The translations under genes and the position numbers were made by a program. A stretch of 12,358 bases of DNA from JBBREP01 sp036501845 (GTDB lineage Bacteria; Actinomycetota; Acidimicrobiia; IMCC26256; PALSA-610). Positions within the stretch are counted from its first letter, which is position 1; each line of letters begins with the position of its first letter. Below are positions 1 to 6,716 of the stretch, piece by piece. The notes below the pieces were generated by a model, which saw nothing but the letters and a program-made list of their open reading frames with translations, was not told the DNA's origin and did not search any database. Location: NCBI GenBank assembly GCA_036501845.1, contig DASXZO010000088.1:1-12358 (forward strand), given 5' to 3'.

Positions 1-25
1 CGCCAGCGCTGCGCCGCGAGCACGG

Positions 26-343
26 TCACGCGGCGATCGCCTCTCGATGTGTACCGCCCACGCCCACCGGTGCGCAGCGGGTGCGCATCTCGACGACGAC
101 GTCGTCGGGCTCCGGGCCGTCACCGTCGCCGCCAGACGCACCAGACGGCTCTGTGCCGTCTTGGTTTACCTCTCCGTGCATTATCGGCGGTCCAGGGGAG
201 CGGACGGGTTCTCGGGCCGCTCCATGTCGCCTGGCAGCGTTCACGGGCCCGAGAACCTGCCCGTCGAGCCGGACGCCGACATTTTGTGCGCGATCAATCG
301 CCCTGTGCACGACTGTTCCGCGACAAAACCGCGCTGAGCGCAT
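26..343 (-). CDS. Doubtful small leftward frame, hypothetical
   Basis: This is the best coding candidate in the first 400 bases, and it is weak. The leftward frame stays open from 400 down to a TGA at 26-28. Possible starts are GTG at 400, ATG at 343 and ATG at 181. The GTG would abut the start of the rightward lipoprotein gene and leave no room for a promoter, so ATG 343 is used here. The last third, below about 181, has mostly G or C at third positions and reads as a Gly/Asp/Glu-rich segment followed by DDVVVEMRTRC. The first part has mixed third positions. No signal peptide, membrane segment or known motif is visible, and no Shine-Dalgarno sequence precedes any start. An inverted repeat (203-265) lies inside it. 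It may be non-coding or the worn end of an old gene. Confidence 0.2.
   Translation of the reverse strand: MRSARFCRGTVVHRAIDRAQNVGVRLDGQVLGPVNAARRHGAAREPVRSPGPPIMHGEVNQDGTEPSGASGGDGDGPEPDDVVVEMRTRCAPVGVGGTHREAIAA
203..265. repeat. Inverted repeat, 12-bp perfect core arms
   Basis: The arm GGTTCTCGGGCC (207-218) is matched exactly by its reverse complement at 246-257, with a 27-base spacer. Outside the core, gacg at 203-206 and cgtc at 262-265 could also pair, with a small bulge. The repeat sits 136 bp upstream of the lipoprotein start, in a stretch without a convincing gene. It could be a stem-loop in RNA, a protein site or a remnant of a mobile piece. No T-run follows on either strand, so a classic terminator is unlikely. 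Confidence 0.6.
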
Positions 344-400
344 TCGTGATGTCAACGGCTCGCCGCGAACTTCTTCATCGCTAGCAGCGTCGAAAAGCAC

Positions 401-868
401 GTGCTCCGACCCGTGAGACCTGCACGGTTCACGACATGGGTGGTCGCAGGGCTGGTCGTCCTCTCGGCCTGCTCATCGACCAAGGCGTCAAGCCCGAAAA
501 AGACGGCTCCCGTTGCGGACGCGCCGCTTCTCGGGGCTGGCCCCGGATACGTGCGGGTCACGGTGAGTCTCGCGGCGTCGGGCCCGTTTCGTGGCCTTCG
601 ACCATTGCCAGGAACTGTTGTCGTTCGCGAGCCGAATTCGACTATGCCGGGCCCAATTCCCACGCTCACCCGCAGCGTCGCAAGGAACGGGACCGCGCAA
701 CTCGCGCTCGGCGCAGGCGTCTACTCGCTGACGGGTCGGAGTTCGCGGTACGAAGGCAATCGTGGATTGTGCCAAGCCGCGCCGGAGCTGCAGATCGCGA
801 TCTCGTCGGCTTCGGGTGGCCTCATGCCGAGCGCTCGCCACGTGACCGTCGTTTGCCCTGAGCGCTAA
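401..868 (+). CDS. Small secreted lipoprotein, unknown function
   Basis: This 155-residue protein has a classic lipoprotein signal: Arg residues at the N-terminus, a hydrophobic stretch (about 13-22) and the lipobox L-S-A-C with the lipidated Cys at residue 24. A Ser/Thr/Lys-rich linker follows. The mature part alternates short beta-like segments, including a G-V-Y-S-L-T-G turn near residue 107, and has two Cys (in GLCQAAPE and in the C-terminal VVCPER) that could form a disulfide. That layout resembles small beta-sandwich exported domains common in Actinomycetota, where a PGxYxLTG turn precedes a paired Cys; this is family memory, not a search result. The start is GTG at 401; GTG at 413 in the same frame would give a shorter signal and is also possible. 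No clear Shine-Dalgarno is visible. It is the only confident + strand gene and converges on the next one. Its acylation would use Lnt, encoded further right. Confidence 0.72.
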   Translation: MLRPVRPARFTTWVVAGLVVLSACSSTKASSPKKTAPVADAPLLGAGPGYVRVTVSLAASGPFRGLRPLPGTVVVREPNSTMPGPIPTLTRSVARNGTAQLALGAGVYSLTGRSSRYEGNRGLCQAAPELQIAISSASGGLMPSARHVTVVCPER

Positions 869-920
869 CGAGCCCAACAGTCGCAACGATGTTCGACGCG
901 ACTCGTTCCTGTGCCCGAAA

Positions 921-937
921 TCCCGCGTATGGCGGGA
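921..937. terminator. Hairpin between convergent genes
   Basis: TCCCGC (921-926) pairs with GCGGGA (932-937) around a 5-base loop, in the 90-bp gap between the convergent lipoprotein and secreted-protein genes. Read leftward, the stem lies 21 nt past the stop at 959 and is followed by TTTC, a short T-run. Read rightward it is followed by AAAAC. It is a plausible but weak terminator for the leftward gene. Confidence 0.4.
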
Positions 938-958
938 AAACGGGATCAAGAACGAAGG

Positions 959-1795
959 TCAGTCGGCGTTCTCGCAGTCGAAGAGGTTGATCGGACTTCC
1001 GCCGTTGACCGTGAACGTCTTGACGGACTGCGGCATGTAGAGCGCGAACGCAGCGGTTGCCGGCTGGATCGGGTCGTGCGCAAGGGCGTGGTTCGCGACC
1101 ACTGTCTTGCCGTCCTCAGTGAGCGTGAACCGGATTGCGTGTGGGATCTCGAAGAAGACGAGCGCCTGGTTGCCGTACTGGCGGCACTCGAGGGTTCCTC
1201 GCAGCGGGAGAGGCGTCTGTCCCCATACATTGCGGAGCCCGGGACCCCACGAGAGTCCGTAGTCGAGCCCGCCTACGAGTGACCCGACCGTCGAGGCGAC
1301 GATGTTGACGCTCAGACCCGCGGTTGTCAGTGTGCGCTGGTCAACATGCGCGTAGCTGTCACTCGCCGCGAGTTGGAAGAAAGCCGAGCGAGTTTCCGGC
1401 AAAATGCCAGCGCGAAGCGTGTCACGGTCGCTGGTGCTGAGCGAGGGGCCGACGATGACGACCTTGTTGTGGTCGCTGCCGTCGATGTGCGGCTTGGCTC
1501 GTGCCGGCAGCGCGAACGTGAATGACTTCGGCAGACCGTCGGGCACCGCGATCACTACCGCGTAGTCCTTGTCGGCTGCGTTCCGCGCGTCGTGGTACCA
1601 GATCCAGTACGAGTGCGCGTCGTGCCCGCCGCCGACGGCTTGGTACGAACCGCTCGCCACGTTGTACGGAAGATTCACCAACTTCGGTGCGGTCGCCGCG
1701 CTCGCTCCGTGCGTTGTTGCCGTCAAACTGGTCGCGACGACCAGCGTGCCCAAGATTCCGATTCCTCGACGTCGCCATTTGCGCCCTACTCGCAT
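959..1795 (-). CDS. Secreted protein of unknown function
   Basis: This 278-residue protein has a clear Sec-type signal peptide: basic N-region MRVGRKWRRR, hydrophobic core (about 11-26) and a likely signal peptidase I site after A-S-A (residues 31-33). ATG at 1795 was chosen because it places this signal at the very N-terminus, although the same frame stays open well upstream into the M3 peptidase gene. No Shine-Dalgarno is obvious. The mature region has many aromatic and beta-type segments (SYWIWYHDAR at 62-71, KVVIVGPSLS, ALVFFEIPHAIRFTL) and only two Cys, at 204 and 274, which may form a disulfide near the C-terminus. There is no membrane anchor or cell-wall sorting motif, so it is probably released or lies in the envelope. 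I recognise no family or catalytic motif. It lies 97 bp downstream of the M3 peptidase stop, past a hairpin, so it may have its own promoter. Confidence 0.75.
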   Translation of the reverse strand: MRVGRKWRRRGIGILGTLVVATSLTATTHGASAATAPKLVNLPYNVASGSYQAVGGGHDAHSYWIWYHDARNAADKDYAVVIAVPDGLPKSFTFALPARAKPHIDGSDHNKVVIVGPSLSTSDRDTLRAGILPETRSAFFQLAASDSYAHVDQRTLTTAGLSVNIVASTVGSLVGGLDYGLSWGPGLRNVWGQTPLPLRGTLECRQYGNQALVFFEIPHAIRFTLTEDGKTVVANHALAHDPIQPATAAFALYMPQSVKTFTVNGGSPINLFDCENAD

Positions 1796-1836
1796 CGCGC
1801 GATGCTGGCACACATCGCCCCACCGCGCATCGCTCT

Positions 1837-1875
1837 GGGTGCACCAGCCCCGCCCCTGGCGGGTTGTTTGCACCC
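1837..1875 (-). terminator. Two-tier hairpin after the M3 peptidase gene
   Basis: The outer arms GGGTGCA (1837-1843) and TGCACCC (1869-1875) are perfect reverse complements. A tight inner stem CCCGCC/GGCGGG (1849-1854 with 1858-1863, 3-base loop) lies inside. The structure begins 17 nt beyond the peptidase stop codon in the leftward direction. There is no T-run on that side; on the + strand TTGTTTG follows the inner stem. It may slow or end leftward transcription before the secreted-protein gene, or lie in that gene's leader. Confidence 0.38.
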
Positions 1876-1892
1876 GGAACGCCTGGGTTTCG

Positions 1893-3689
1893 CTACAGGC
1901 GGCCGGCGGCTTTGGCGGCGGCGATGGTGTCGTCGAGTTGGCGTTGGACGATGTCGAGGCCGGCGTCCCAGAAGGTGGGGTCGGCGAGATCGCAGCCGAC
2001 GATCTTGCCGAGCTCTTCGGGCGGCAGCGAGCCACCGGCCGCGAGCATGTCGAGGTACCGCGGCACGAAGCTCGGCCCCTCGGCCTCGAAGCGCGCATAC
2101 ACCGACAGGGCGAGCAACTGGCCGTAGGCGTAGGCGTACACGTAACCCGGCATACCGATGAAGTGAGGCACGTACGACCACCACGTGCGGTAGCCGTCGG
2201 TGAGCTCCACGGCGTCGCCGAGCATGGCGTGTTGCGAGTCGTACCAGAGCTCGCCGAACCGCTCCACCGATAGCTCGCCTTCTTCGCGGCGCGCGGTGTG
2301 CGCGGCGTTCTCGAAGCGGTTCATCGCGATCTGGCGGAACACGGTGGCGATGGTGCCCTCGAGGCTCTCGGCGAGCAGCGCGAGACGCTCGTCGGGATCG
2401 GACGTTGCCGCAAGCAGGCGCCCGAACGTGACCGTCTCGCCGAACACCGAAGCGGTCTCGGCCAGCGTGAGTGGCGTCGACTGGTGGAACACTCCTTGCG
2501 AACGCGCGAGGTACGCGTGGAGGCCGTGTCCCATCTCGTGCGCGAGCGTGAGCACGTCGCGCCGTCGTGACGTCCAGTTCAAGAACAGGTACGGGTGGTG
2601 CGACGGCACGGTGTACGCACAGAACGCGCCCGGACGCTTCGCCGGTCGCACCGGCGCGTCGATCCAGTTGCCTTCGAAGAACTCCATCGCGGCGTCGGCG
2701 AGGCGCGGCGAGAACGACGAGTAGGCGTCGAGCACGAGCGCACGCGCCTCTTCCCAGCCGATCGTCGTCTCGGATTGCGCGACCGTGGCCATGCGGTCAT
2801 AGTCGGCGAGGCGGTCGATGCCGAGCAGCTTCGCCTTCAGCGCGTACCACTGCTGCGGGATCGCGTAGCGCTTCTGCACCGCCTCCACCAGCGCGCCGAC
2901 CGACTCGTCGCTCGCCTCGTTGGCGAGGTTGCGGGCCGACAGCCAGTCGGGGAACTGGCGCATGCGATCGTCGATCGACTTGTCGGCGAGCAACGTGTTG
3001 AACACGTACGCGCGTGTGCGCAGCCCCGGCGCGAGGCCTGCGGTGACCGCGCCCGCCGCGGCTTGACGTTCTGCACGGTCGGGCGACTGCAATCGCGAGA
3101 GGCCGGCTTCGAGCTTCACCGTCTCGCCGTTGACGTCGAGTGTGATCGCGGAGATGAGTTCCTCGAACAGCCGCACCCACGCGCTCGCGCCAGTCACACC
3201 CTTCTCGTTGAGCACGACCTCTTCGGGTTCGCTCAGCAGGTGCGGCCGGTAGCGGCGCTGCGAACGCAGATAGTGCGCCGCGAACTCGAGCGCGGTATCG
3301 GCGAGCAGCGCGTCGGCCGTGGCGTCGTCGAGCGCGGCCCATTCGAGCTCGAACCAGAGCAGGCGCGTGTTGATGATGGTGGCGCGCTCTTGCACCTTCA
3401 TCATCAGCGCGCCGTTCGCGGGATCGTCGGTGTCGACCGAGAACGCGAGCTGCGCGTAGTTCCCTGCGCGGCCGATCAAATCGCCGATGTCGGCGAGCGT
3501 GTGCATGATCTCGACGAGTTCCGCGCTGGTGATCGACGCAAGCGTGCCGCGCCGCGGCTCGAGCTCCGCGGCACGCGCCTCGGTGCGATCGAGCAAGTCG
3601 TCGACGCCGGACTCCCCCGGCTCCGGCAGCAGCGTCTCGATGTTCCACGCGACGCCAAGCGCGTCGCGGTCCGCTTCCACAGTGGTCAT
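1893..3689 (-). CDS. M3 family oligoendopeptidase (PepF-like)
   Basis: This is a zinc metallopeptidase of 598 residues, the usual length for PepF/M3B oligoendopeptidases, which cut short peptides in the cytoplasm. The zinc motif HEMGH is at 384-388 in TLAHEMGHGLHAYLA (H384 and H388 ligands, E385 catalytic base). The third ligand is E411 in LAETASVFGE. The substrate-binding segment PHFIGMPGYVYAYAYG (508-523) matches the conserved H-F-x-x-x-P-x-Y-V-Y-x-Y-A region of the family. The all-helical N-terminal lobe (about 1-200) contains the typical NTRLLWFELEW segment. No signal peptide is present. ATG at 3689 was chosen because MTTVEAD... begins where family members begin; the open frame upstream lacks homology-like sequence and overlaps the GNAT gene. 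The gap to the GNAT stop is 29 bp, so it is probably the last gene of that transcription unit. All key residues are intact. Confidence 0.93.
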   Translation of the reverse strand: MTTVEADRDALGVAWNIETLLPEPGESGVDDLLDRTEARAAELEPRRGTLASITSAELVEIMHTLADIGDLIGRAGNYAQLAFSVDTDDPANGALMMKVQERATIINTRLLWFELEWAALDDATADALLADTALEFAAHYLRSQRRYRPHLLSEPEEVVLNEKGVTGASAWVRLFEELISAITLDVNGETVKLEAGLSRLQSPDRAERQAAAGAVTAGLAPGLRTRAYVFNTLLADKSIDDRMRQFPDWLSARNLANEASDESVGALVEAVQKRYAIPQQWYALKAKLLGIDRLADYDRMATVAQSETTIGWEEARALVLDAYSSFSPRLADAAMEFFEGNWIDAPVRPAKRPGAFCAYTVPSHHPYLFLNWTSRRRDVLTLAHEMGHGLHAYLARSQGVFHQSTPLTLAETASVFGETVTFGRLLAATSDPDERLALLAESLEGTIATVFRQIAMNRFENAAHTARREEGELSVERFGELWYDSQHAMLGDAVELTDGYRTWWSYVPHFIGMPGYVYAYAYGQLLALSVYARFEAEGPSFVPRYLDMLAAGGSLPPEELGKIVGCDLADPTFWDAGLDIVQRQLDDTIAAAKAAGRL

Positions 3690-3718
3690 GACGCCGAACC
3701 TACCCGGGGATGGTGGGC

Positions 3719-4192
3719 CTATTCGTCGGTGAGCCGATGATGCATCGTGAGGCGGCGGGTGACGAAGCCGCTGCCCTCGAAGAAGTTCTTGCTCGCTCGC
3801 ATACCGGGAAGCGCAGTGGCGTCGATCCCCCGGCATCCCTCGGCCCGGCACCACCTTGACACGGCGTCGACGATTGCTTCGCCGACGCCGACCTCGCGCG
3901 CCTCACGTTCCACGAACAGCTCGTCGATCACACCGAGGCGCGTGCCGTCGCGCAAGCCGACGGCACGCGCCACCGCGAAGCCGAGCGCCGCGCCGTCGAT
4001 ACCTCCGACCACGACGAACACGGCCGGATCGGCGAGCCACGCGAGCACCCGCCCGGCGTCGACCGGCTCGACGTCGGCCGCTTGCCAGAGCTCGCCGCCC
4101 CGCTCCCCCGCCAGGTCCGACCGGAACCGTGCCGCTAGCTCGACGATGCGCTCGATGTCGGCGTCGGTGGCGCCCCAGGCCGTCTCCTCCAT
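3719..4192 (-). CDS. GNAT family N-acetyltransferase
   Basis: This 157-residue single-domain GNAT enzyme would transfer an acetyl group from acetyl-CoA to an unknown amine. The central strand and acetyl-CoA loop are clear: VIDELFVEREAREVGVGEAI (88-107) contains the R-x-x-G-x-G pyrophosphate-binding motif at 99-104. The C-terminal motif B region, ATALPGMRASKNFFEGSGFVTRR, has the usual N-x-x-F-F-x-x-x-G-F pattern before the last strand. The N-terminus (EETAWGATDADIERIVELAARFR) is the first helix of the fold. The substrate cannot be told from sequence. ATG at 4192 starts 15 bp after the upstream stop (4208), which indicates co-transcription with the 206-residue gene and the M3 peptidase gene. 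No Shine-Dalgarno is visible. A peptidase next to an acetyltransferase could hint at peptide modification, but that is speculation. Confidence 0.88.
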   Translation of the reverse strand: MEETAWGATDADIERIVELAARFRSDLAGERGGELWQAADVEPVDAGRVLAWLADPAVFVVVGGIDGAALGFAVARAVGLRDGTRLGVIDELFVEREAREVGVGEAIVDAVSRWCRAEGCRGIDATALPGMRASKNFFEGSGFVTRRLTMHHRLTDE

Positions 4193-4207
4193 CGAACGCC
4201 CGACGAC

Positions 4208-4828
4208 TCAGTGCGCCGCTTGGATCTGATCGATCTTGCCGAGGATCGTGCGCCGGTTGCGGTGCGCCGACTCGTAATCGCGCACTTCGTCGAGATCGCT
4301 CGACGGCAAACCCGCGAGCCGTTCCACCACCTGCGACGCCGACAACGAGTCGTAGCCGGGGATGGCGAGCGCCGAGGCCGCCGGCGCGTCGTGCCCGTTC
4401 GCGCCGTGCCCGTTCGCGCCGTGCCCGTTCCCGTCATGCGGGGTGCTGGGCTCGACCACCGCGAGCGGCCGCGCCTCGACCTCAGTGCGTGCCGGTGCGG
4501 GCGCCGCTGTCGGCGCCTCGTCGGCTGCGGCGTCGCTGTCCGCCGCTGCGGGCTCGCGCTCCGGCCACGGTGTGCCGGCCGCCTCTGCAGCGGTTCGCGG
4601 CTCGCTCGCACTGCCGCCGGTACGGCCGAGCGCGGCGTTGATCTGCGCCGCGATCCGGCGTTGCAGCACCGGCCAGCCGAACGCCACCGCGAACTGTCCG
4701 GTGGCGCGGTAGTGCGAAAGGCGTTGCTGCACGCAGCCGACCACCTGTTCGACCGCGTCGCGCCCCCGGTCGGCGCACGAGCGTTCGTCGGTGGCCTGCG
4801 TCGCGACCCGCGCCGCCGGTGCGTCCAT
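4208..4828 (-). CDS. Actinobacterial three-part protein, unknown role
   Basis: This 206-residue protein has three parts. Residues about 13-70 are predicted helical (GRDAVEQVVGCVQQRLSHYRATGQFAVAFGWPVLQRRIAAQINAAL). Residues 71-155 form an Ala/Pro/Glu-rich, probably disordered linker with an N-G-H-G-A repeat. Residues 156-203 are a compact helical module, IPGYDSLSASQVVERLAGLP then DLDEVRDYESAHRNRRTILG and KIDQI. I remember this last module (YDxLxASQVVxRLxGL...YExxHxxRRTIL) as a recurring C-terminal domain in actinobacterial proteins of unknown function, but cannot name a characterised member. ATG at 4828 starts the helical part; the frame remains open upstream to 5017, but that extension lies in the region holding the WNGT-repeat relic and does not look like protein. 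The GNAT gene follows after 15 bp. No signal or membrane segment is seen. Confidence 0.8.
   Translation of the reverse strand: MDAPAARVATQATDERSCADRGRDAVEQVVGCVQQRLSHYRATGQFAVAFGWPVLQRRIAAQINAALGRTGGSASEPRTAAEAAGTPWPEREPAAADSDAAADEAPTAAPAPARTEVEARPLAVVEPSTPHDGNGHGANGHGANGHDAPAASALAIPGYDSLSASQVVERLAGLPSSDLDEVRDYESAHRNRRTILGKIDQIQAAH
4391..4435. repeat. 15-bp tandem repeat inside the 206-aa gene
   Basis: The unit GTGCCCGTTCGCGCC occurs exactly at 4391-4405 and 4406-4420, with a third copy at 4421-4435 that diverges in its last five bases. On the coding (-) strand it encodes repeated N-G-H-G-A in the linker between the two helical modules. The length is a multiple of three, so copy-number change would keep the reading frame; this is a candidate variable-number tract. 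Confidence 0.85.
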
Positions 4829-4874
4829 CGCGGCAAGTCTACGAATCGGGCCCCGCGCGGCCGGCAGTCGGGAT

Positions 4875-5057
4875 TGTGCGCCCGATGCGATGACCGCCTC
4901 GACCAGCAGTGAGCTGGTCGACCGCTGGAACGGCACGACGTGGACGATGGACACGACGCCTGGGCAAGCCGGCCTGAACGCGGTGGGGTGCAACGCAGTG
5001 TCCACCTGTACCGCCACCGCGGGCTACGGGCCGCCGGTCATCCAACGCTCGTCGTGA
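4875..5057 (+). pseudogene. Relic of a WNGT-repeat surface protein
   Basis: The + strand frame here reads C-APDAMTASTSS-ELVDRWNGTTW-TMDTTPGQAG-LNAVGCNAVSTCTATAGYG-PPVIQR. It matches the pattern I know from large secreted Actinomycetota repeat proteins, in which each unit reads L(V/I)ERWNGTxWxxxxTP...LxGVxCxSxxxCxAVGY and the next unit then opens with (L/V)IERWNG. One full unit is present (about 4914-5027), with the tail of a preceding unit before it and the opening PVIQR of a following unit after it. The similarity ends at about 5043, with a TGA at 5055-5057. No signal peptide or promoter precedes it, and an ATG at 4890 is probably fortuitous. It sits on the strand opposite its neighbours, in the 209-bp gap below lnt, overlapping the last bases of lnt (5038-5057). 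Most likely it is a decayed fragment left by rearrangement. Confidence 0.6.
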
Positions 5058-6666
5058 GCTCCTCGGGCGCGAGGTCCACTGCGGGGGTGTCCGCCCGGTC
5101 GGCCGCAGCCCGGTCGCGCCGCCGGCGCCAGAGCGCCACACTGACGAGCGCCACCAGCGCGAGCACGCACAGCTCGAGTACCCATTCGCCGAACCGCACG
5201 TAGAGCGTCTCGCCGCGCCGCGTCGTCACCTCGGCCGACACGGTGGTGTTGTGGAACAGCGACGTGTGCGTGAGCAGTGTGCCGCGATCGTTGACGACGG
5301 CCGTCTCCCCCGACACCGCGGAATGCAGCACGGTGCGGCCAGTCTCGGCCGCCCGGATCTGGGAGATCGCGACGTGCTGCTCGGAGTTCGCCGAACGGCG
5401 ATAGGAGCGGTTGTTGGTGGACAGCACGATGAGCTGCGCGCCGTCGTGCACGAGCGGGCGAACCTGGTAGCCGAACGCCGATTCGAAACAGATCACCGTG
5501 GCGATCTTGTGGCCGGCGGCGGTCATGAGGCCGGGCTTCGTGCCCGGCTTGAAGTCGACCGGGATCTGGTTGAGGGAGCCGATCATCGGCCGCAGGATCG
5601 ACTCGAGCGGCACGTACTCGCCGAACGGCACGAGGTGGCGCTTCGAGTACGTGCCGACGACCTTGCCGCCGGGTGCGTAGAGCACGTCGAGGTTGGAGTC
5701 GCGGCCGTCGGGCAGTGCCTCGGGTCCGTTGGCGAGCACGTAGGTGTGCAGCTTCGCGGCGATGGCGCGGATGTGGCTCTCGAGGTACGGGTCGCCGATC
5801 GGCGAGTTGTCCATGCTCGACTCGGGGAACACGACGAGGTCGTAGTGGCCGGTGAGCTTGTCGGCGAGGGCGAAGTGCTGTGCGGGGAGCAGGCGGCCCT
5901 GGAGCTCGGCGCTGGTGAGGTAGCGGTCGAGGTTGTTGCCCTGCACGAGCGCGACGTGCAGTTGGCCGGTGGCCGGCATGCGCGGCCAGGCGACGAACCA
6001 CGCCGACACCCCGACGAGCACGGCGAGGAGCCCGGCGGCGGGTGCGACCACCCGCTTCAGCGAATGTCCCCCCGCGCGACCGGTGACTGCGCCGACCACC
6101 ACCTCGGCGAGCATGGCGTTCACCAGCACGACCACGCACGACACGAGCGGCAGGCCGCCGATCGCGGCGATGCTGCGCATCGGAGCGATGTTGTGCATCG
6201 CGTAACCGAGTTCGCCCCACGAGAAGCCGCCCAGTGGCCAGCGGGCGAGCAGCCCTTCACCGCACACCCACACGGCCGCCGTGATCGCCGGATGCGCGAG
6301 CCGCCGGCCCGCGAGTACGGCCACGATCGCGCACACCGCGGCCCAGTACGCCGCGAGCACGAGCACCAGCGGCACGATCGCGACCGCACCGAAATACCAC
6401 ACCCAGTACACGACGATCGCGTAGTACACGGCGCCCGCCACCAGCCCGAGCATGGCGGCGCGGCGCGGTCGCGCCCCGCGGATCGCGAGGAGCAAGGGAA
6501 CCAGGCCCACGAGCGCGAGCCAGCCGGCATCGAACGGAGGGCGCGACGCGGCGAGCAGCAACCCGCTCAGCAGCGCGAGCGCCCAGTCGACTCCACGCCG
6601 CTGTGCCCAAGGCCGCGACGGGTCAGGGGACGGCGACACAACAGACATTGTGGGCGCTGGCGTCAC
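5038..6666 (-). CDS. lnt: Apolipoprotein N-acyltransferase
   Basis: Lnt adds the third acyl chain to the N-terminal Cys of mature lipoproteins at the outer face of the cytoplasmic membrane. The 542-residue protein has the expected layout: several N-terminal membrane segments (about 28-62, 70-120, 125-140, 165-190, 205-227), a nitrilase-type domain (about 235-485) and a final membrane helix (about 495-513). The Glu-Lys-Cys catalytic triad is present: E282 in VVFPESSMDN, K342 in YSKRHLVPFGEYVP and C393 in TVICFESAFG. The loop PLGGFSWGELGY (144-155) is also typical. A short charged tail ends the protein; no polyprenol-mannose synthase domain is fused, unlike M. tuberculosis Ppm1. The start is uncertain: GTG 6666 gives the longest form, and ATG 6648 (MSVVSPSPD) is equally reasonable; neither has a good Shine-Dalgarno. 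The DUF4193-like gene lies 50 bp upstream. Confidence 0.95.
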   Translation of the reverse strand: MTPAPTMSVVSPSPDPSRPWAQRRGVDWALALLSGLLLAASRPPFDAGWLALVGLVPLLLAIRGARPRRAAMLGLVAGAVYYAIVVYWVWYFGAVAIVPLVLVLAAYWAAVCAIVAVLAGRRLAHPAITAAVWVCGEGLLARWPLGGFSWGELGYAMHNIAPMRSIAAIGGLPLVSCVVVLVNAMLAEVVVGAVTGRAGGHSLKRVVAPAAGLLAVLVGVSAWFVAWPRMPATGQLHVALVQGNNLDRYLTSAELQGRLLPAQHFALADKLTGHYDLVVFPESSMDNSPIGDPYLESHIRAIAAKLHTYVLANGPEALPDGRDSNLDVLYAPGGKVVGTYSKRHLVPFGEYVPLESILRPMIGSLNQIPVDFKPGTKPGLMTAAGHKIATVICFESAFGYQVRPLVHDGAQLIVLSTNNRSYRRSANSEQHVAISQIRAAETGRTVLHSAVSGETAVVNDRGTLLTHTSLFHNTTVSAEVTTRRGETLYVRFGEWVLELCVLALVALVSVALWRRRRDRAAADRADTPAVDLAPEELTTSVG

Positions 6667-6716
6667 GTCGGGGCGGGCACCCCTCTCAGTGGCACCACCA
6701 GGTGCGCCGGGATCGC

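Noticed and set aside
1796..2098. N-terminal extension of the secreted protein into the M3 peptidase gene
   Set aside because: The signal peptide begins at ATG 1795. The upstream open frame overlaps the coding end of the M3 peptidase and is Ser/Pro/Arg-rich shadow sequence.
2595..3740. 381-residue open frame on the + strand
   Set aside because: It is antisense to the M3 peptidase gene, is Arg/His/Val-rich, and arises from GC-biased third positions of the real gene.
3690..3854. N-terminal extension of the M3 peptidase
   Set aside because: The extra 55 residues overlap the GNAT coding end and lack family-like sequence; ATG 3689 gives the usual length.
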